Part shown: one piece after another, positions 1-9,741 of the stretch
How the letters are laid out: every line of letters begins with the position of its first letter
Position numbering within the stretch: position 1 is the stretch's first letter
Assembly (NCBI RefSeq): GCF_001884105.1
Contig: NZ_MACI01000057.1
Coordinates: 143,867 to 207,866 of the forward strand
DNA: 64,000 nucleotides
Direction: 5' to 3'
From: Bacillus luti
GTDB lineage: Bacteria > Bacillota > Bacilli > Bacillales > Bacillaceae_G
Made by a program: the position numbers and the translations under genes
Notes under the pieces: model-generated
Seen by the model: the letters and a program-made list of their open reading frames with translations, nothing else
Database searches by the model: none
Told to the model about the DNA's origin: nothing

Positions 1-866
1 TCCTCTTGTTTTAGTTCGTTACTAATGTTTAATCCTCTTTTTATTAGCTCGTCTGCGACGCTAATTTCCTTTAATTTGTAGTATTCTAAAGCGCTAGCAA
101 AGATAGCTTTATAATGATTTGGGGATTTCTCGACAACTTCAGAGAGATAACGAATAGCTAATGCATTAAGGTTTTGATTTGAATACATCCATCCTAAGTT
201 ATGTCGAACCATTAAAATGAATTTTTCTTTTCCTGTTTTTTGAAATTGATTCATTGCAGCTGTAAAATGTTCTTCAGCAAGTTCCCATTCTTTTAAATTT
301 ATACATGCTAAACCTAAAATGTTATCACAAAAAGCTACATTCACTTCATATCCTAGATGATTAGAAAACATATCTTTAGCTTTTGTTACTTCTTTGATGG
401 CTTGAAGTGTTTGTTGATTATCGTAGTAGGAATATCCTAGTTTATAGTAGAACTCTGCTTTCTCAATTTCATCTGGAATGTATTGAAGCAAAGCTTCAGC
501 TTTATCATAATGCTCTCTCGCTAGTATATAGTTTCCAATCGCATCTGAGTGAATAGCTTTAAAGAAATGATAGTAATATGATAAGAAATTATTTGTTGGA
601 ATTTCAAACGACTCAATTTTATTAAAACTGTCTTTAGAGACGCCTAAGTTATCAATTAAATAATTGTATCGGAAGTTTAGTAGAGAATAATAGAGTAACA
701 AGTTTTGATCAGGTAAACCATTTGGATATTCGTTTTTTAAAATGTTAATTTTATTATCTATTTGTTCTTTAAAACGGTTTGCACTATCAATGCGTCTTAA
801 ACGGATTTCTATGTACCATTCGTTTAATAACTGTGTGATTTGTTCACTTTTAGTGGGTGTAAACAT
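1..866 (-). CDS. Rap-family TPR aspartate phosphatase/regulator (3' end outside window)
   Basis: The first 288 codons of a minus-strand gene lie here and its C-terminus falls outside the window. ATG at 866 follows a good ribosome binding site (AAGGAGGAG, about 871-880). The N-terminus (MFTPTKSEQITQLLNEWYIE) and the following helices match the three-helix bundle of Rap proteins. After about residue 100 there are repeated TPR-like helix pairs, for example around GLACINLKEWELAEEHF and HNLGWMYSNQNLNALA. Rap proteins dephosphorylate Spo0F or inhibit response regulators such as ComA and are silenced by Phr peptides. A phr gene would lie downstream, outside the window. The target of this one cannot be read from sequence. 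Confidence 0.85.
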   Translation of the reverse strand, partial: MFTPTKSEQITQLLNEWYIEIRLRRIDSANRFKEQIDNKINILKNEYPNGLPDQNLLLYYSLLNFRYNYLIDNLGVSKDSFNKIESFEIPTNNFLSYYYHFFKAIHSDAIGNYILAREHYDKAEALLQYIPDEIEKAEFYYKLGYSYYDNQQTLQAIKEVTKAKDMFSNHLGYEVNVAFCDNILGLACINLKEWELAEEHFTAAMNQFQKTGKEKFILMVRHNLGWMYSNQNLNALAIRYLSEVVEKSPNHYKAIFASALEYYKLKEISVADELIKRGLNISNELKQE

Positions 867-1037
867 GAAGACTCCTCCTTTTTAGAATATTCTTATAAAT
901 TAATGATAACAAAAATAATAATACTAAAAAGCAAAACTTATATTTCTCAACATTTTTCACGAATATAACCAATTAGTATGATTGGAATAGTGATATATCT
1001 GCGGTTTGATTGGAATACGATTTATGTTTATGTTAAA

Positions 1038-1073
1038 CAAAAAAATGTGCTTTCAAAAATTGAAAGCACATTT
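1038..1073 (-). terminator. Rho-independent terminator of selO
   Basis: A perfect 14-bp inverted repeat (1043-1056 and 1060-1073, core TGTGCTTTCAA) has a 3-nt loop. On the minus strand it is followed by a T run, and it lies just past the selO stop. Confidence 0.85.
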
Positions 1074-1088
1074 AAAGATATTAAACAA

Positions 1089-2555
1089 TCAAGTCCCACA
1101 AAAAGTACGATAAGGACGATTCGTCGGTACAGGTGGAACGCAGTATTCTTCTTGATCTGCAGAATACGTATAAGGGTTTGATAAAGCCTCAAGAAGCTTC
1201 TCCATTACGCTATAATCTCCATTTGTAACAGCTGCTTCTAATGCTTCTTCTACGCGGTGGTTTCTTGGGATAATCGATGGGTTATTATTTTTCATCATCT
1301 CATAGGTATTCGCTTTTGATTCGTCTTGCTTTTCTAATCGAGATTGCCATAGTCCGTACCATTCTTTAAATTCTGGACTTTCGAATAGAGGGGTATTTTC
1401 TAATGTATCGAGAGTTAATGAACGGAATGTATTTGTGTAATCCGCTTTATATTTCTCCATTATTGCTAAAAGTTTCTCAATAAGTGATTTGTCTTGTTCG
1501 TCTTCGCCAAATAGTCCTAATTTCTTTTTCATTCCAAGCAACCAATTGTTTTCATATTGTACGCTAAATTTTGAAATTTCGTCTTGGGCAATCTTTAATG
1601 CTTCTTCCTCATCTTCGTGCAGAATTGGTATTAAAGATTCAGCTAGTCGCGCGAGATCCCATGCGGCCATATATGGTTGATTTCCATATGCGTAGCGACC
1701 TTGTGTATCGATAGAGCTAAATACCGTTCCTTGGTCGTAATTGTCCATAAATGCGCAAGGGCCGTAATCAATCGTTTCTCCACTAATCGTTATATTGTCA
1801 GTATTCATTACGCCGTGAATAAATCCAACAAGTTGCCATTTTGCGATGAGACTTGCTTGTTTTTTAATGACTGCTTCGAGTAAAGCAGTATATCGGTTTT
1901 CATGAGCTTCAATTTCTGGGTAATGTCTTTTTATCGTATAGTCAGCTAGTGATTTCAGGTCCTCGATTGAACCGCGAGCCGCAGCATATTGAAATGTACC
2001 GACGCGAATATGGCTACTAGCTACTCTAGTTAAAATAGCTCCAGGTAACTTTGTTTCACGGTATGTAGGTTCTCCAGTTGTAACGACTGCTAAGCTACGG
2101 GTAGTTGGGATATCAAGTGCATACATTGCTTCGCTTATAATATATTCACGTAGCATCGGACCAAGTGCAGCACGACCATCTCCTCGGCGTGAATAGGGAG
2201 TGGGGCCAGAACCTTTCAGTTGAATATCAAAACGTTCACCTGAAGGCGTAATTTGTTCTCCTATTAAAAGGGCACGCCCGTCGCCTAACATATTAAAATG
2301 TCCGAATTGATGACCAGCATATGCTTGAGCTAATGGATGAGCACCTTCTGGGATTGCGTTACCAGCGAAAATTGCAATTTCGGCTTCTTTCTTTAGTTCT
2401 TCAGGGGTCAAGCCAAGAGATATCGCTAATGAATGGTTTAGTTTAACTAACTCCGGTGAACTTACGGGAGTAGGGGGGATTTCTGTATAAAATGAATGTG
2501 GTAAAGTCGTATAACTATTATCTAAATTCCAACCTATTTCATTATTTCTAGTCAT
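1089..2555 (-). CDS. selO: Protein adenylyltransferase SelO (YdiU/UPF0061 family)
   Basis: This 488-residue protein has the full length of the SelO pseudokinase family, which transfers AMP from ATP to Ser/Thr/Tyr of target proteins, in bacteria linked to redox stress. Visible landmarks are the N-terminal [18 protein letters not shown] block, the [20 protein letters not shown] nucleotide-binding region around residue 120, and the metal-binding NTDN...DYGPCAFMD segment near residue 255. It ends in FCGT, so the penultimate-region Cys that replaces the eukaryotic selenocysteine is present. ATG at 2555 follows AAGGAGGAG. It is a single-gene unit with its own terminator. Confidence 0.95.
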   Translation of the reverse strand: MTRNNEIGWNLDNSYTTLPHSFYTEIPPTPVSSPELVKLNHSLAISLGLTPEELKKEAEIAIFAGNAIPEGAHPLAQAYAGHQFGHFNMLGDGRALLIGEQITPSGERFDIQLKGSGPTPYSRRGDGRAALGPMLREYIISEAMYALDIPTTRSLAVVTTGEPTYRETKLPGAILTRVASSHIRVGTFQYAAARGSIEDLKSLADYTIKRHYPEIEAHENRYTALLEAVIKKQASLIAKWQLVGFIHGVMNTDNITISGETIDYGPCAFMDNYDQGTVFSSIDTQGRYAYGNQPYMAAWDLARLAESLIPILHEDEEEALKIAQDEISKFSVQYENNWLLGMKKKLGLFGEDEQDKSLIEKLLAIMEKYKADYTNTFRSLTLDTLENTPLFESPEFKEWYGLWQSRLEKQDESKANTYEMMKNNNPSIIPRNHRVEEALEAAVTNGDYSVMEKLLEALSNPYTYSADQEEYCVPPVPTNRPYRTFCGT

Positions 2556-2696
2556 TGTATCTCCTCCTTTTGTATTTTTTATTATGTATTTGTACGTATG
2601 TATTCTTTGTAAAGTTAGCTAAAAGTATAATACGATATTTCCCCTTGCAATCTATTGTAAGGACTTCACTGCACTATGTCTATTTAACAGCAAATA

Positions 2697-2728
2697 TAAA
2701 AACTCCATTTTTAAAAAATGGAGTTTTT
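2697..2728 (-). terminator. Terminator of the oxidoreductase/arsR unit
   Basis: An inverted repeat AAAAACTCCATTTTT / AAAAAATGGAGTTTTT starts right after the stop of the minus-strand oxidoreductase. A/T runs on both sides would let it work in either direction. Confidence 0.8.
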
Positions 2729-2732
2729 ATAT

Positions 2733-3731
2733 TTATTTAATTTTTACAATTATTTTCCCTTTTGCTCTTCCAGCCTCTGAATATTCCATTGCATTTTGAG
2801 CATCTTCAAAAGGGAAGACTCGATCGATTACCGGTTTGATGTTTCCGGACTCAATATAGTTTGCGATAGTACGTAATTGATCCCCACTTGGCTTCATAAA
2901 TAAAAATGAATATTGCGCATTATGCTTCTTTTCAAGGGCAGTAAGTTTTTTACTTGCTAATGAAAATAAGAGTGTTTTAAAGAATCCCGAACCAAATTCT
3001 TTACCAAATCGAGCATTCGGCATGCCTGAAACGGAAACAATGTTCCCTCCGTTTTTTATAATATTGAATGACTTTTCAAGTGTTGTACCGCCGATTGTAT
3101 CAAATACTGCATCATAATTTGTTAGTATATCTTCAAATTTTTCTGTTTTGTAATTAATTATTTCATCTGCGCCAAGAGACTTTACTAAATTCGCACCAGC
3201 CTCACTAGCAGTTGTTGTAACAGTAGCACCCATTATTTTTGCCAACTGAATAGCGAAGGTACCAACACCACCGGATCCAGCGTGAATTAAAATCTTTTGT
3301 CCTTTTTGTAATTGCATGATGTCATGTAATGCTTGATAGGATGTTAAGCCAACGAGTGGAATTGAAGCTGCTTCTTCAAAACTTAAATTTTTCGGTTTTA
3401 AGGCTATATCATCTTCATGAATGGCTATATACTCCGCGAAAGTACCAATCTTATTTTTTCTTGGACGAGCATATATTTCATCACCGACTTTAAAACGAGT
3501 CACTTTTGATCCAACCTTCGTGATGACACCGGCAAAGTCATTCCCAAGGATTAGGGGCATTTCATATTTCAGTAACATTTTTACTTTTCCATCGCGTATT
3601 TTAAAATCAATTGGGTTAATACTAGCTGCATGAATTTCTGCGAGCACTTCATACTCATTTATTTCAGGAGTAGGTACCTCTGCCATACGCATTGGGGCTT
3701 TTCCGTACTTATCAATTATCATCGCTTTCAT
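2733..3731 (-). CDS. Zinc-independent NADP-dependent MDR oxidoreductase
   Basis: This 332-residue medium-chain dehydrogenase/reductase has the quinone-reductase layout. The N-terminal GroES-like fold contains HAASINPIDFKIRDG and LGNDFAGVITKVG. The Rossmann part carries AGSGGVGTFAIQLAKIMGA around residue 150. Catalytic zinc ligands are absent, so reduction of quinones or enones with NADPH is likelier than alcohol oxidation. ATG at 3731 follows TTTGGAGG. The gene lies 18 bp after the ArsR regulator on the same strand, so the two are probably one transcript and the regulator may control it. The substrate is unknown. Confidence 0.85.
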   Translation of the reverse strand: MKAMIIDKYGKAPMRMAEVPTPEINEYEVLAEIHAASINPIDFKIRDGKVKMLLKYEMPLILGNDFAGVITKVGSKVTRFKVGDEIYARPRKNKIGTFAEYIAIHEDDIALKPKNLSFEEAASIPLVGLTSYQALHDIMQLQKGQKILIHAGSGGVGTFAIQLAKIMGATVTTTASEAGANLVKSLGADEIINYKTEKFEDILTNYDAVFDTIGGTTLEKSFNIIKNGGNIVSVSGMPNARFGKEFGSGFFKTLLFSLASKKLTALEKKHNAQYSFLFMKPSGDQLRTIANYIESGNIKPVIDRVFPFEDAQNAMEYSEAGRAKGKIIVKIK

Positions 3732-3749
3732 TTCTTATACCTCCAAATT

Positions 3750-4094
3750 TCAATAAAAGTTGTGCAATAGCTTTTCAATATCTAATACAAGATTTTTTAA
3801 TAAACTTAATTTTGTACGTATATCAATATAATAAAAGTTTTTTGTACCTTCTTTTCGCATTAAAATAATACCGGCTTCTCGTAAAATTCTAAGGTGATGT
3901 GATACCGCTGGTCGAGAAAGATGTGTTTGTTTCGTAATTTCTCCTACACGTAATCCGGTTTGACATTCTGTTTCCATGAGAACTAGCAAAATAGCTTGAC
4001 GTGTTTCATCGCCAATTGCCAATAATACTTTTTGTGAATCAATAAAATCTTTTTTTATAACACTTAATTGTTCTTGTTTATTCATTTCAATCAC
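3750..4094 (-). CDS. ArsR-family winged-helix transcriptional regulator
   Basis: This 114-residue repressor-type protein carries the ArsR HTH (GDETRQAILLVLME, then RVGEITKQTHLSRPAVSHHL). No CxC metal-binding motif is seen in the recognition helices, so it probably does not sense arsenic or cadmium. AGGAGG at 4099-4104 lies 4 nt before GTG 4094 and 13 nt before ATG 4085, so the start remains uncertain by three codons. It probably forms an operon with the oxidoreductase downstream. A redox or electrophile signal is an inference from that pairing. Confidence 0.85.
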   Translation of the reverse strand: MIEMNKQEQLSVIKKDFIDSQKVLLAIGDETRQAILLVLMETECQTGLRVGEITKQTHLSRPAVSHHLRILREAGIILMRKEGTKNFYYIDIRTKLSLLKNLVLDIEKLLHNFY

Positions 4095-4128
4095 TTTGCC
4101 TCCTGCACAATTAGTCGAAAGGTTTAAG

Positions 4129-4212
4129 ATGATGAACCATTACATCGATACGGTAATGCTACATGATTGTTGTATGGGCTGCAATATTGGGAAAGAAAAT
4201 CGAGACGAATGA
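4129..4212 (+). other. 27-codon reading frame, possible HIT-protein N-terminal remnant
   Basis: ATG at 4129 opens 27 codons ending HDCCMGCNIGKENRDE. The CMGCNIGKE stretch resembles the CxxCxIxxGE start of HIT-family hydrolases. No recognisable continuation follows in any frame, so this could be a decayed gene end or chance. The rest of 4095-4494 holds the TetR operators. Confidence 0.2.
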
Positions 4213-4346
4213 ATTATTACAAGTTAAAAAGTGTTGCCTTGTAAAAGGAAAAAACTCCATGTTAAGGTGTATTAGCTTTTTGATTATGTTTAAAAATCAA
4301 ATGAATTTGTTTTATATAAGACAACGCCTCCTGTTATTATGTTTTC

Positions 4347-4374
4347 AACTTACAAAATAAAAATATTGTAAGTT
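4347..4374. promoter_or_regulatory. Upstream TetR-type operator (copy 1)
   Basis: AACTTACA (4347-4354), 12 bp, TGTAAGTT (4367-4374). The symmetry extends to 14-bp arms (4342-4355 and 4366-4379). The same 8-12-8 layout recurs 82 bp downstream. Confidence 0.6.
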
Positions 4375-4428
4375 GAAAAAGGATATGTTAATCTTATAAC
4401 CTAATTGAAATCGTATTTTTTTGTACTT

Positions 4429-4456
4429 AACTTACAAATAATAAAAAATGTAAGTT
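4429..4456. promoter_or_regulatory. Downstream TetR-type operator (copy 2)
   Basis: AACTTACA (4429-4436), 12 bp, TGTAAGTT (4449-4456), with the same arms and spacing as copy 1. It ends 47 bp before the tetR start, where it could cover the promoter for autoregulation. Confidence 0.6.
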
Positions 4457-4503
4457 GTTATTTAAATAATATTATTATGTAAATAAAATGGACGGTGAGA
4501 AAA

Positions 4504-5088
4504 ATGACAGAGAAGGCGTTAACGAAAAATGTTGTTTTAGATGCAGCGGAAAAAGAGTTAATGAAATATGGATGGAGTAGGACGACACTTGTTAGTATTG
4601 CGAAGTCACTTGATGTTAGTCATGCGGCTTTATATTCTTATTTTCGGAGTAAAGTTGCATTACGCGATGCGATTTTAGAAAGGTGGTTGTTCAAGTATTC
4701 GGATCAGCTTGAGAAAATTGCGAGAAAAGATGGAGAGACGGCAACCATTTTACAAGAGTGGTTCTTTCATTTATTTCAGCTTAAAAAGAAAGAGCTACTT
4801 GAAAACGAAGAGTTATTTACATTGAATAGTTCGTTAGTGCAGCAAAAAAATAAGGTAATCCAAAAGCATGAAGAAAGATTAGTTGGGCAACTGGAGAACG
4901 TGATAAATCGTGGGATAGAGCGCAATGAGATTAAAAAACAAGATGGTTTGTTTTTAGCGCATACATTATTTGGGTTACTTTCATCGTTTTATCATCCTGC
5001 TTTTTCTGAGAAATGGAAAGAAGATAGGATAAACGAAGAGTTCCAAAAGTCATGGGAGATTGTTGCCTGTGGCATTTTTCAAAAGTAA
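4504..5088 (+). CDS. TetR/AcrR-family transcriptional regulator
   Basis: A 194-residue regulator with an N-terminal TetR HTH (LDAAEKELMKYGWSRTTLVSIAK, then VSHAALYSYFRSKVALRDAIL) and an all-helical ligand domain. ATG at 4504 is preferred over the in-frame GTG at 4495 because GGTGAG at 4494-4499 is the ribosome binding site. Two identical inverted repeats upstream suggest that it represses itself. The next gene downstream is the broken helicase, 51 bp away, which may once have been co-transcribed. The ligand is unknown. Confidence 0.9.
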   Translation: MTEKALTKNVVLDAAEKELMKYGWSRTTLVSIAKSLDVSHAALYSYFRSKVALRDAILERWLFKYSDQLEKIARKDGETATILQEWFFHLFQLKKKELLENEELFTLNSSLVQQKNKVIQKHEERLVGQLENVINRGIERNEIKKQDGLFLAHTLFGLLSSFYHPAFSEKWKEDRINEEFQKSWEIVACGIFQK

Positions 5089-5139
5089 AAAGGTACGTAT
5101 CATATAAGGCTTTCAAATAGTATGAGAAGGAGAGATTAT

Positions 5140-5874
5140 ATGAGTCATTATAAAGAAGAGCAACAACGCATTAATGTAGTCGTTGAAAAAGTAGACGAGG
5201 AACTGAGAGAGCTCGATGACCGAGTTGGTTTGGTGAAGTCTGAAATTGTCAGTATTAGAAAAAACTTTTGGGAAGATGTAAAAGTAAATATAGATAACAT
5301 TAAAGAAGCGGTTGAAACGGCGGCGAGTATTAGGCAAGAGGCAGAACTTCTTGCTGAAAGAGAACATACACATCGTCATACGAAAAATGAATATAACCTT
5401 TTAACGAAAATAAAAGAAACGCCGTATTTTGGGCGGATTGATTTTAAAGAAGATAATGAAGCGGATACTGATGAAATATATATCGGTATCGGCTCTTTTT
5501 ATGATAAAGAAAATGATGAGTTTTTAGTATACGATTGGCGGGCACCTATTTCGAGCCTTTATTATGATTACACTTTAGGGCGGGCACAGTATAAAGCGCC
5601 CATCGGTATGATTTCAGGTAATTTGCTTTTAAAACGTCAATACATGATTCGAAATGGAACGATTCAAAGTATGTTTGATGCAGGTGTGACGATAGGTGAT
5701 GAATTATTACAAGAAGCACTTGGGCGAAATGCAAGTGAACAAATGAAAAGCATTGTAGCGACAATACAAAGGGAACAAAATCAAATTATTCGAAACGATA
5801 AAAGTGATGTGTTAATTGTGCAAGGAACTGCTGGGAGCGGAAAAAATGGCGATGGATGTAATGGAAAAGGTTGA
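5140..5874 (+). pseudogene. HelD-type UvrD/Rep helicase, truncated right after Walker A
   Basis: The first about 232 residues match the N-terminus of HelD/helicase IV proteins: a long charged coiled coil, then the FGRIDF...IYIGIGSFYD...YDWRAPISSLYYDY block. The Walker A lead-in VLIVQGTAGSGK follows. A normal protein would continue with Thr and some 500 more residues. Here the frame runs into NGDGCNGKG and stops, because the DNA passes directly into the start of another gene (5846). The motor core is therefore missing, most simply through a large deletion. In Bacillus the full protein removes stalled RNA polymerase. ATG 5140 follows AAGGAGAG. Without helicase motifs Ia-VI it cannot be an active helicase. 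Confidence 0.85.
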
Positions 5875-6169
5875 TCAACAATATGCAAGTGGTTTAACTT
5901 TACTTCGTATAGAAAAACAAACGAGGCAGTATAAAGATAAAGGAGAAATTGTTACGTTCCCTGTTTTATGGGTGAAAATGATGCATGATAATGGGAGTTT
6001 TAACTGGGTAACAATTGGTGTAGAAGGACAAATTATCGAATTTGAGCGGGAAGTACGCTGGGATTATATGATGAGCCGCCGTCAAACAGAAATGTGGTAT
6101 TACGATGATTGGGTATTGGCGCGCATGGGTAAAGGGCCGCAATTAATGCCGCCAGCTGCTTTAGCATAG
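5846..6169 (+). CDS. Conserved hypothetical protein, 107 aa, start fused into the helicase remnant
   Basis: I do not recognise the family. The product is soluble, with no signal or membrane segment, rich in aromatic residues (EVRWDYMMSRRQTEMWYYDD), and ends in PPAALA. ATG 5846 overlaps the end of the helicase remnant in another frame. GGGAGCGG at 5833-5840, which encodes the helicase Walker A, could serve as a makeshift ribosome binding site. A second start (ATG at 5861, MEKVDQQ) is possible. The native upstream region seems lost in the deletion that removed the helicase core, so expression may now depend on the tetR-helicase transcript. Confidence 0.6.
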   Translation: MAMDVMEKVDQQYASGLTLLRIEKQTRQYKDKGEIVTFPVLWVKMMHDNGSFNWVTIGVEGQIIEFEREVRWDYMMSRRQTEMWYYDDWVLARMGKGPQLMPPAALA

Positions 6170-6259
6170 AAACTACTTATTTAAAAAATATTCACAAATA
6201 TTAATAGGTTTGGTATGATTAATTTCGACAAGTTAATCGAGGCCGGAGATATTTGAGAT

Positions 6260-6318
6260 AAGCCATAAATTTATTTAGGGATACAGAAGTGTCCTCTGAA
6301 TAATTTATGGCTTTTTTT
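6260..6318 (+). terminator. Long hairpin with T run, terminator or structured leader
   Basis: AAGCCATAAATT (6260-6271) pairs perfectly with 6302-6313 and a 7-T run follows. The 30-nt loop can form an inner hairpin (GGGATAC with GTGTCCT). It ends the 107-aa gene. The stretch just before it (about 6205-6258, including CGAGGCCGGAG) may also be structured but I cannot assign it to a known RNA class. Nothing else is seen in 6319-6519. Confidence 0.65.
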
Positions 6319-6483
6319 ATTGATGAACTGTAATCAATAAGGAGTTACATGTGAATAGGAGGGATATGGAAAATAAATAGTATAGTAATAATATAGGGGA
6401 ATTGTATTTGTAAGATTGGAATTTTAATATAAGCTTATAAAAATAATGAAAGTATATCTTCTATTTCGTGTAAATCTCATTAA

Positions 6484-7464
<981 letters not shown>

Positions 7465-7471
7465 ATAGGAG

Positions 7472-7505
7472 AAAAGGTATACCGACGTTTTGGTATACCT
7501 TTTTC
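7472..7505. terminator. Bidirectional terminator between glpQ and ydcF-like gene
   Basis: AAAAGGTATACC and GGTATACCTTTTT form a perfect stem with an 8-nt loop between two convergent genes. Confidence 0.85.
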
Positions 7506-7507
7506 TA

Positions 7508-8185
7508 TTATGCTAGATTATAGTAGTAGGATACATATTCTTCTAAGCCTTGAACCTCTTTTTCAGGCGGCTCAATACCACCTTTTCTGCCGTAGCAAAC
7601 ATTTCTCAAGTATTCTCCAAAAATCATAGAGCGACTCTTTTCATTTTTCATCCAATTATATCTATTAATTATAAACTCACTATCAAAATTTGTATCAAAT
7701 GTATATGGGATACAAGTAATAGTTTTAGGTAAATGTTTTTTTAATACTCTATATTGCCGACCAGCGCCTAAACTTTTGCATACAAATAGTAGCCGATTAA
7801 TCTTTGTGAAATCAAAAATCTTTTTCGCTTCCATTATATTAGCGATAGAATGGAGGGAGTTCGTCTCGAACATGATAGCATCTTTTGGTACACCATGTTC
7901 AATTAATTTATTTACAATTACTTCTGCTTCTGACAAATCCCCGTAATTCCAGCTCGGATGTTTCATGCCATGCAAACTAGTACCACCTGTAACGATAATT
8001 TGATTTCCTAATCCTTGTCGATAAGCTTCTAGAGGAGCTTGCCAATTGCCCGGGTGAGAACCGCCGAAAACGAAAATTGCATCACATTTTTGAGGTGTTA
8101 TTTCTTTTAGAAAAGTGATTTCTGTAATTTGATCGATTTGTTTTTTTGTAAGAGTAGGGACATCAGGATATTTAGGGATTACCAT
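7508..8185 (-). CDS. YdcF-like DUF218 domain protein
   Basis: A 225-residue protein of the DUF218 (SanA/ElyC/YdcF) family. Hallmarks are CDAIFVFGGSHPGNW at the first strand, IIVTGGTSLHG, SEAEVIVNKLIEHGVPKDAIMFE, and the ETNSLHSIANIMEAKK block. ATG 8185 is chosen over the upstream in-frame start at 8221 because AGGAGG lies 7 nt before it. E. coli relatives bind S-adenosylmethionine or act in envelope metabolism. No signal or membrane segment is present here, so it is probably cytosolic. The exact reaction is not known. Confidence 0.8.
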   Translation of the reverse strand: MVIPKYPDVPTLTKKQIDQITEITFLKEITPQKCDAIFVFGGSHPGNWQAPLEAYRQGLGNQIIVTGGTSLHGMKHPSWNYGDLSEAEVIVNKLIEHGVPKDAIMFETNSLHSIANIMEAKKIFDFTKINRLLFVCKSLGAGRQYRVLKKHLPKTITCIPYTFDTNFDSEFIINRYNWMKNEKSRSMIFGEYLRNVCYGRKGGIEPPEKEVQGLEEYVSYYYNLA

Positions 8186-8278
8186 TTGAAAACCTCCTAT
8201 ATAGTAAAATGATAAATTCATTATATAGCGATTTTGTTAAGCGAAAAAAGGGAAGCTTTTCATTTGAAGGTACCCCTT

Positions 8279-8788
8279 TTAAGATAATTCTCCAATAAAC
8301 CAAATTTCTTTTTCATAGATTGCACCCTCATCATAAATGACTTCTTGAAAGTGTAACGTTTGGAAGGAAGGCAAAATTGAAATTCCCCATGTCTTCCAGA
8401 AATCAGACTCATTTGAAAGCGGAATCCATGTTTGAAATTTATTATTTCTATTGAAAAAGTTATGAAAGTAGTTTTCATTTTTAAATACAATGATTTGCGA
8501 ATTCCACAAATTTTCTATAGAAATTAAAACAACAACTCGATATGTATTTGTATCGTTCGGTTTTATTTTTATTAAATGGTTTGCTTGATTTAATAAGGTT
8601 TGTATACACAATCGTTTTACTTTTCTAGGTGTTTTAGGAGAATCGATAAAAGCTTGGGAAACTGGTAAAGGCATATACCAATATTCATCGTTATAAAAAG
8701 TAGAAGGGAACGTTTTTGTATGTTCCTCAATTCGGTTTGTCATAGCGTTTGTTTTTTGTTTCATCCCACGTATTTTCTTTTCACGCAT
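8279..8788 (-). CDS. DUF3916-like hypothetical protein
   Basis: A 169-residue protein with a basic N-terminus (MREKKIRGMKQKT), no signal peptide and several Trp/Phe-rich strands (FYNDEYWYMPLPVSQAFID, ENLWNSQIIVF). I believe it belongs to the Bacillus DUF3916 family, but that is from memory. Its start overlaps the last codons of the LysR gene by 8 bp on the same strand, so it is translationally coupled to the regulator. Its function is unknown. The coupling suggests a role linked to the LysR/MFS pair. Confidence 0.65.
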   Translation of the reverse strand: MREKKIRGMKQKTNAMTNRIEEHTKTFPSTFYNDEYWYMPLPVSQAFIDSPKTPRKVKRLCIQTLLNQANHLIKIKPNDTNTYRVVVLISIENLWNSQIIVFKNENYFHNFFNRNNKFQTWIPLSNESDFWKTWGISILPSFQTLHFQEVIYDEGAIYEKEIWFIGELS

Positions 8789-9632
8789 TGTGAGTCAACT
8801 CCATAAATTTTTGTAATGCAGCAGAGTGATATATATCTTTTCTAGTAATAAAGGTAGTATGAACTTTCTTGAAGTTATTTGGTAAAGGATTGAAGGATAA
8901 GTCATGTTCATGTCCTTTTAAAATTGATTTCATCATAATCGCTACGCCCATACATGATTTTACACATGCGAGTATTGCTTCAATTGTTCCGAATTCTAAA
9001 ACTCGTTTAGGTGAGATTCCTTCTTCTTGAAGTAAGTCTTCTAATAAACTTCTATAATAGCACCCGTGACTAAAAGCGAGTAAATTCATATCTTCTATGT
9101 CTTTAAGAGAGGATAAACGTTTTTTGCTAATGAGCACTAATTCTTCTTCACGAAATATACTTGTATGAAGTTCGGTATGCTGAGTAGGTCCAGCTATAAA
9201 CGCTCCGTCTAATTTTCGCTCTAACACAAGCCTAATTAGTTGTTCGGTCGTATTTGTTTCTAAAATCAATTCGACTTCTGGGTACTTCTCATAGTAGGCC
9301 GTTAATATAGAGGGGAGCCTTACCGCAGTTGTAGATTCTGTACATCCGATTTTTAAAGTGCCTTTTGGCTCAGTTCCATTACTTTGAACCGCTTTTATAG
9401 ATTGATCCATTAAGTGGATAATTTGTTTGGCGTATGTTAATAAAATCTCACCGTTAGAAGTTAAAGTTACACCTTTTCCGTTTCGGTAAAATAAAGGCAC
9501 GCCTAATTCATTTTCTAGTTGTTTCATACGCATCGTTACGCCTGATTGCACATAGTTCAAATTTTTCGCTGCGTGAGAAATATTATTTTCCTTCGCGACT
9601 TCGTAAAATACAGTTAAATCTTTTATGTCCAC
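8781..9632 (-). CDS. LysR-family transcriptional regulator
   Basis: This 283-residue LysR protein has its winged HTH at residues 1-60 (FYEVAKENNISHAAKNLNYVQSG) and a periplasmic-binding-like effector domain (LKIGCTESTTAVRLPSILTAYYEKYPEV). GTG 9632 is the likely start: GGAGGG lies 7 nt before it, whereas the in-frame TTG at 9647 lacks a site. It is divergent from an MFS transporter with 109 bp between them, the usual layout for a LysR gene and its target. Two GATATCA-like elements flank that gap. The effector is unknown. Confidence 0.9.
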   Translation of the reverse strand: MDIKDLTVFYEVAKENNISHAAKNLNYVQSGVTMRMKQLENELGVPLFYRNGKGVTLTSNGEILLTYAKQIIHLMDQSIKAVQSNGTEPKGTLKIGCTESTTAVRLPSILTAYYEKYPEVELILETNTTEQLIRLVLERKLDGAFIAGPTQHTELHTSIFREEELVLISKKRLSSLKDIEDMNLLAFSHGCYYRSLLEDLLQEEGISPKRVLEFGTIEAILACVKSCMGVAIMMKSILKGHEHDLSFNPLPNNFKKVHTTFITRKDIYHSAALQKFMELTHNA

Positions 9633-9741
9633 GTATCGTCCCTCCAAAAAGATATCATTTTTTTTGATGGATTACATGATAAATCTTTATTTTATATGAT
9701 ATCAGAACTTTCATACAATGGAAGGGGATGGAGGAATTATT

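Noticed and set aside
978-1181. 67-codon plus-strand frame
   Set aside because: It overlaps the selO terminator and the end of selO on the other strand, has no ribosome binding site and resembles no protein.
5816-5848. GTG 5816 as start of the 107-aa protein
   Set aside because: The ten extra codons are helicase sequence read in another frame and no site precedes them.
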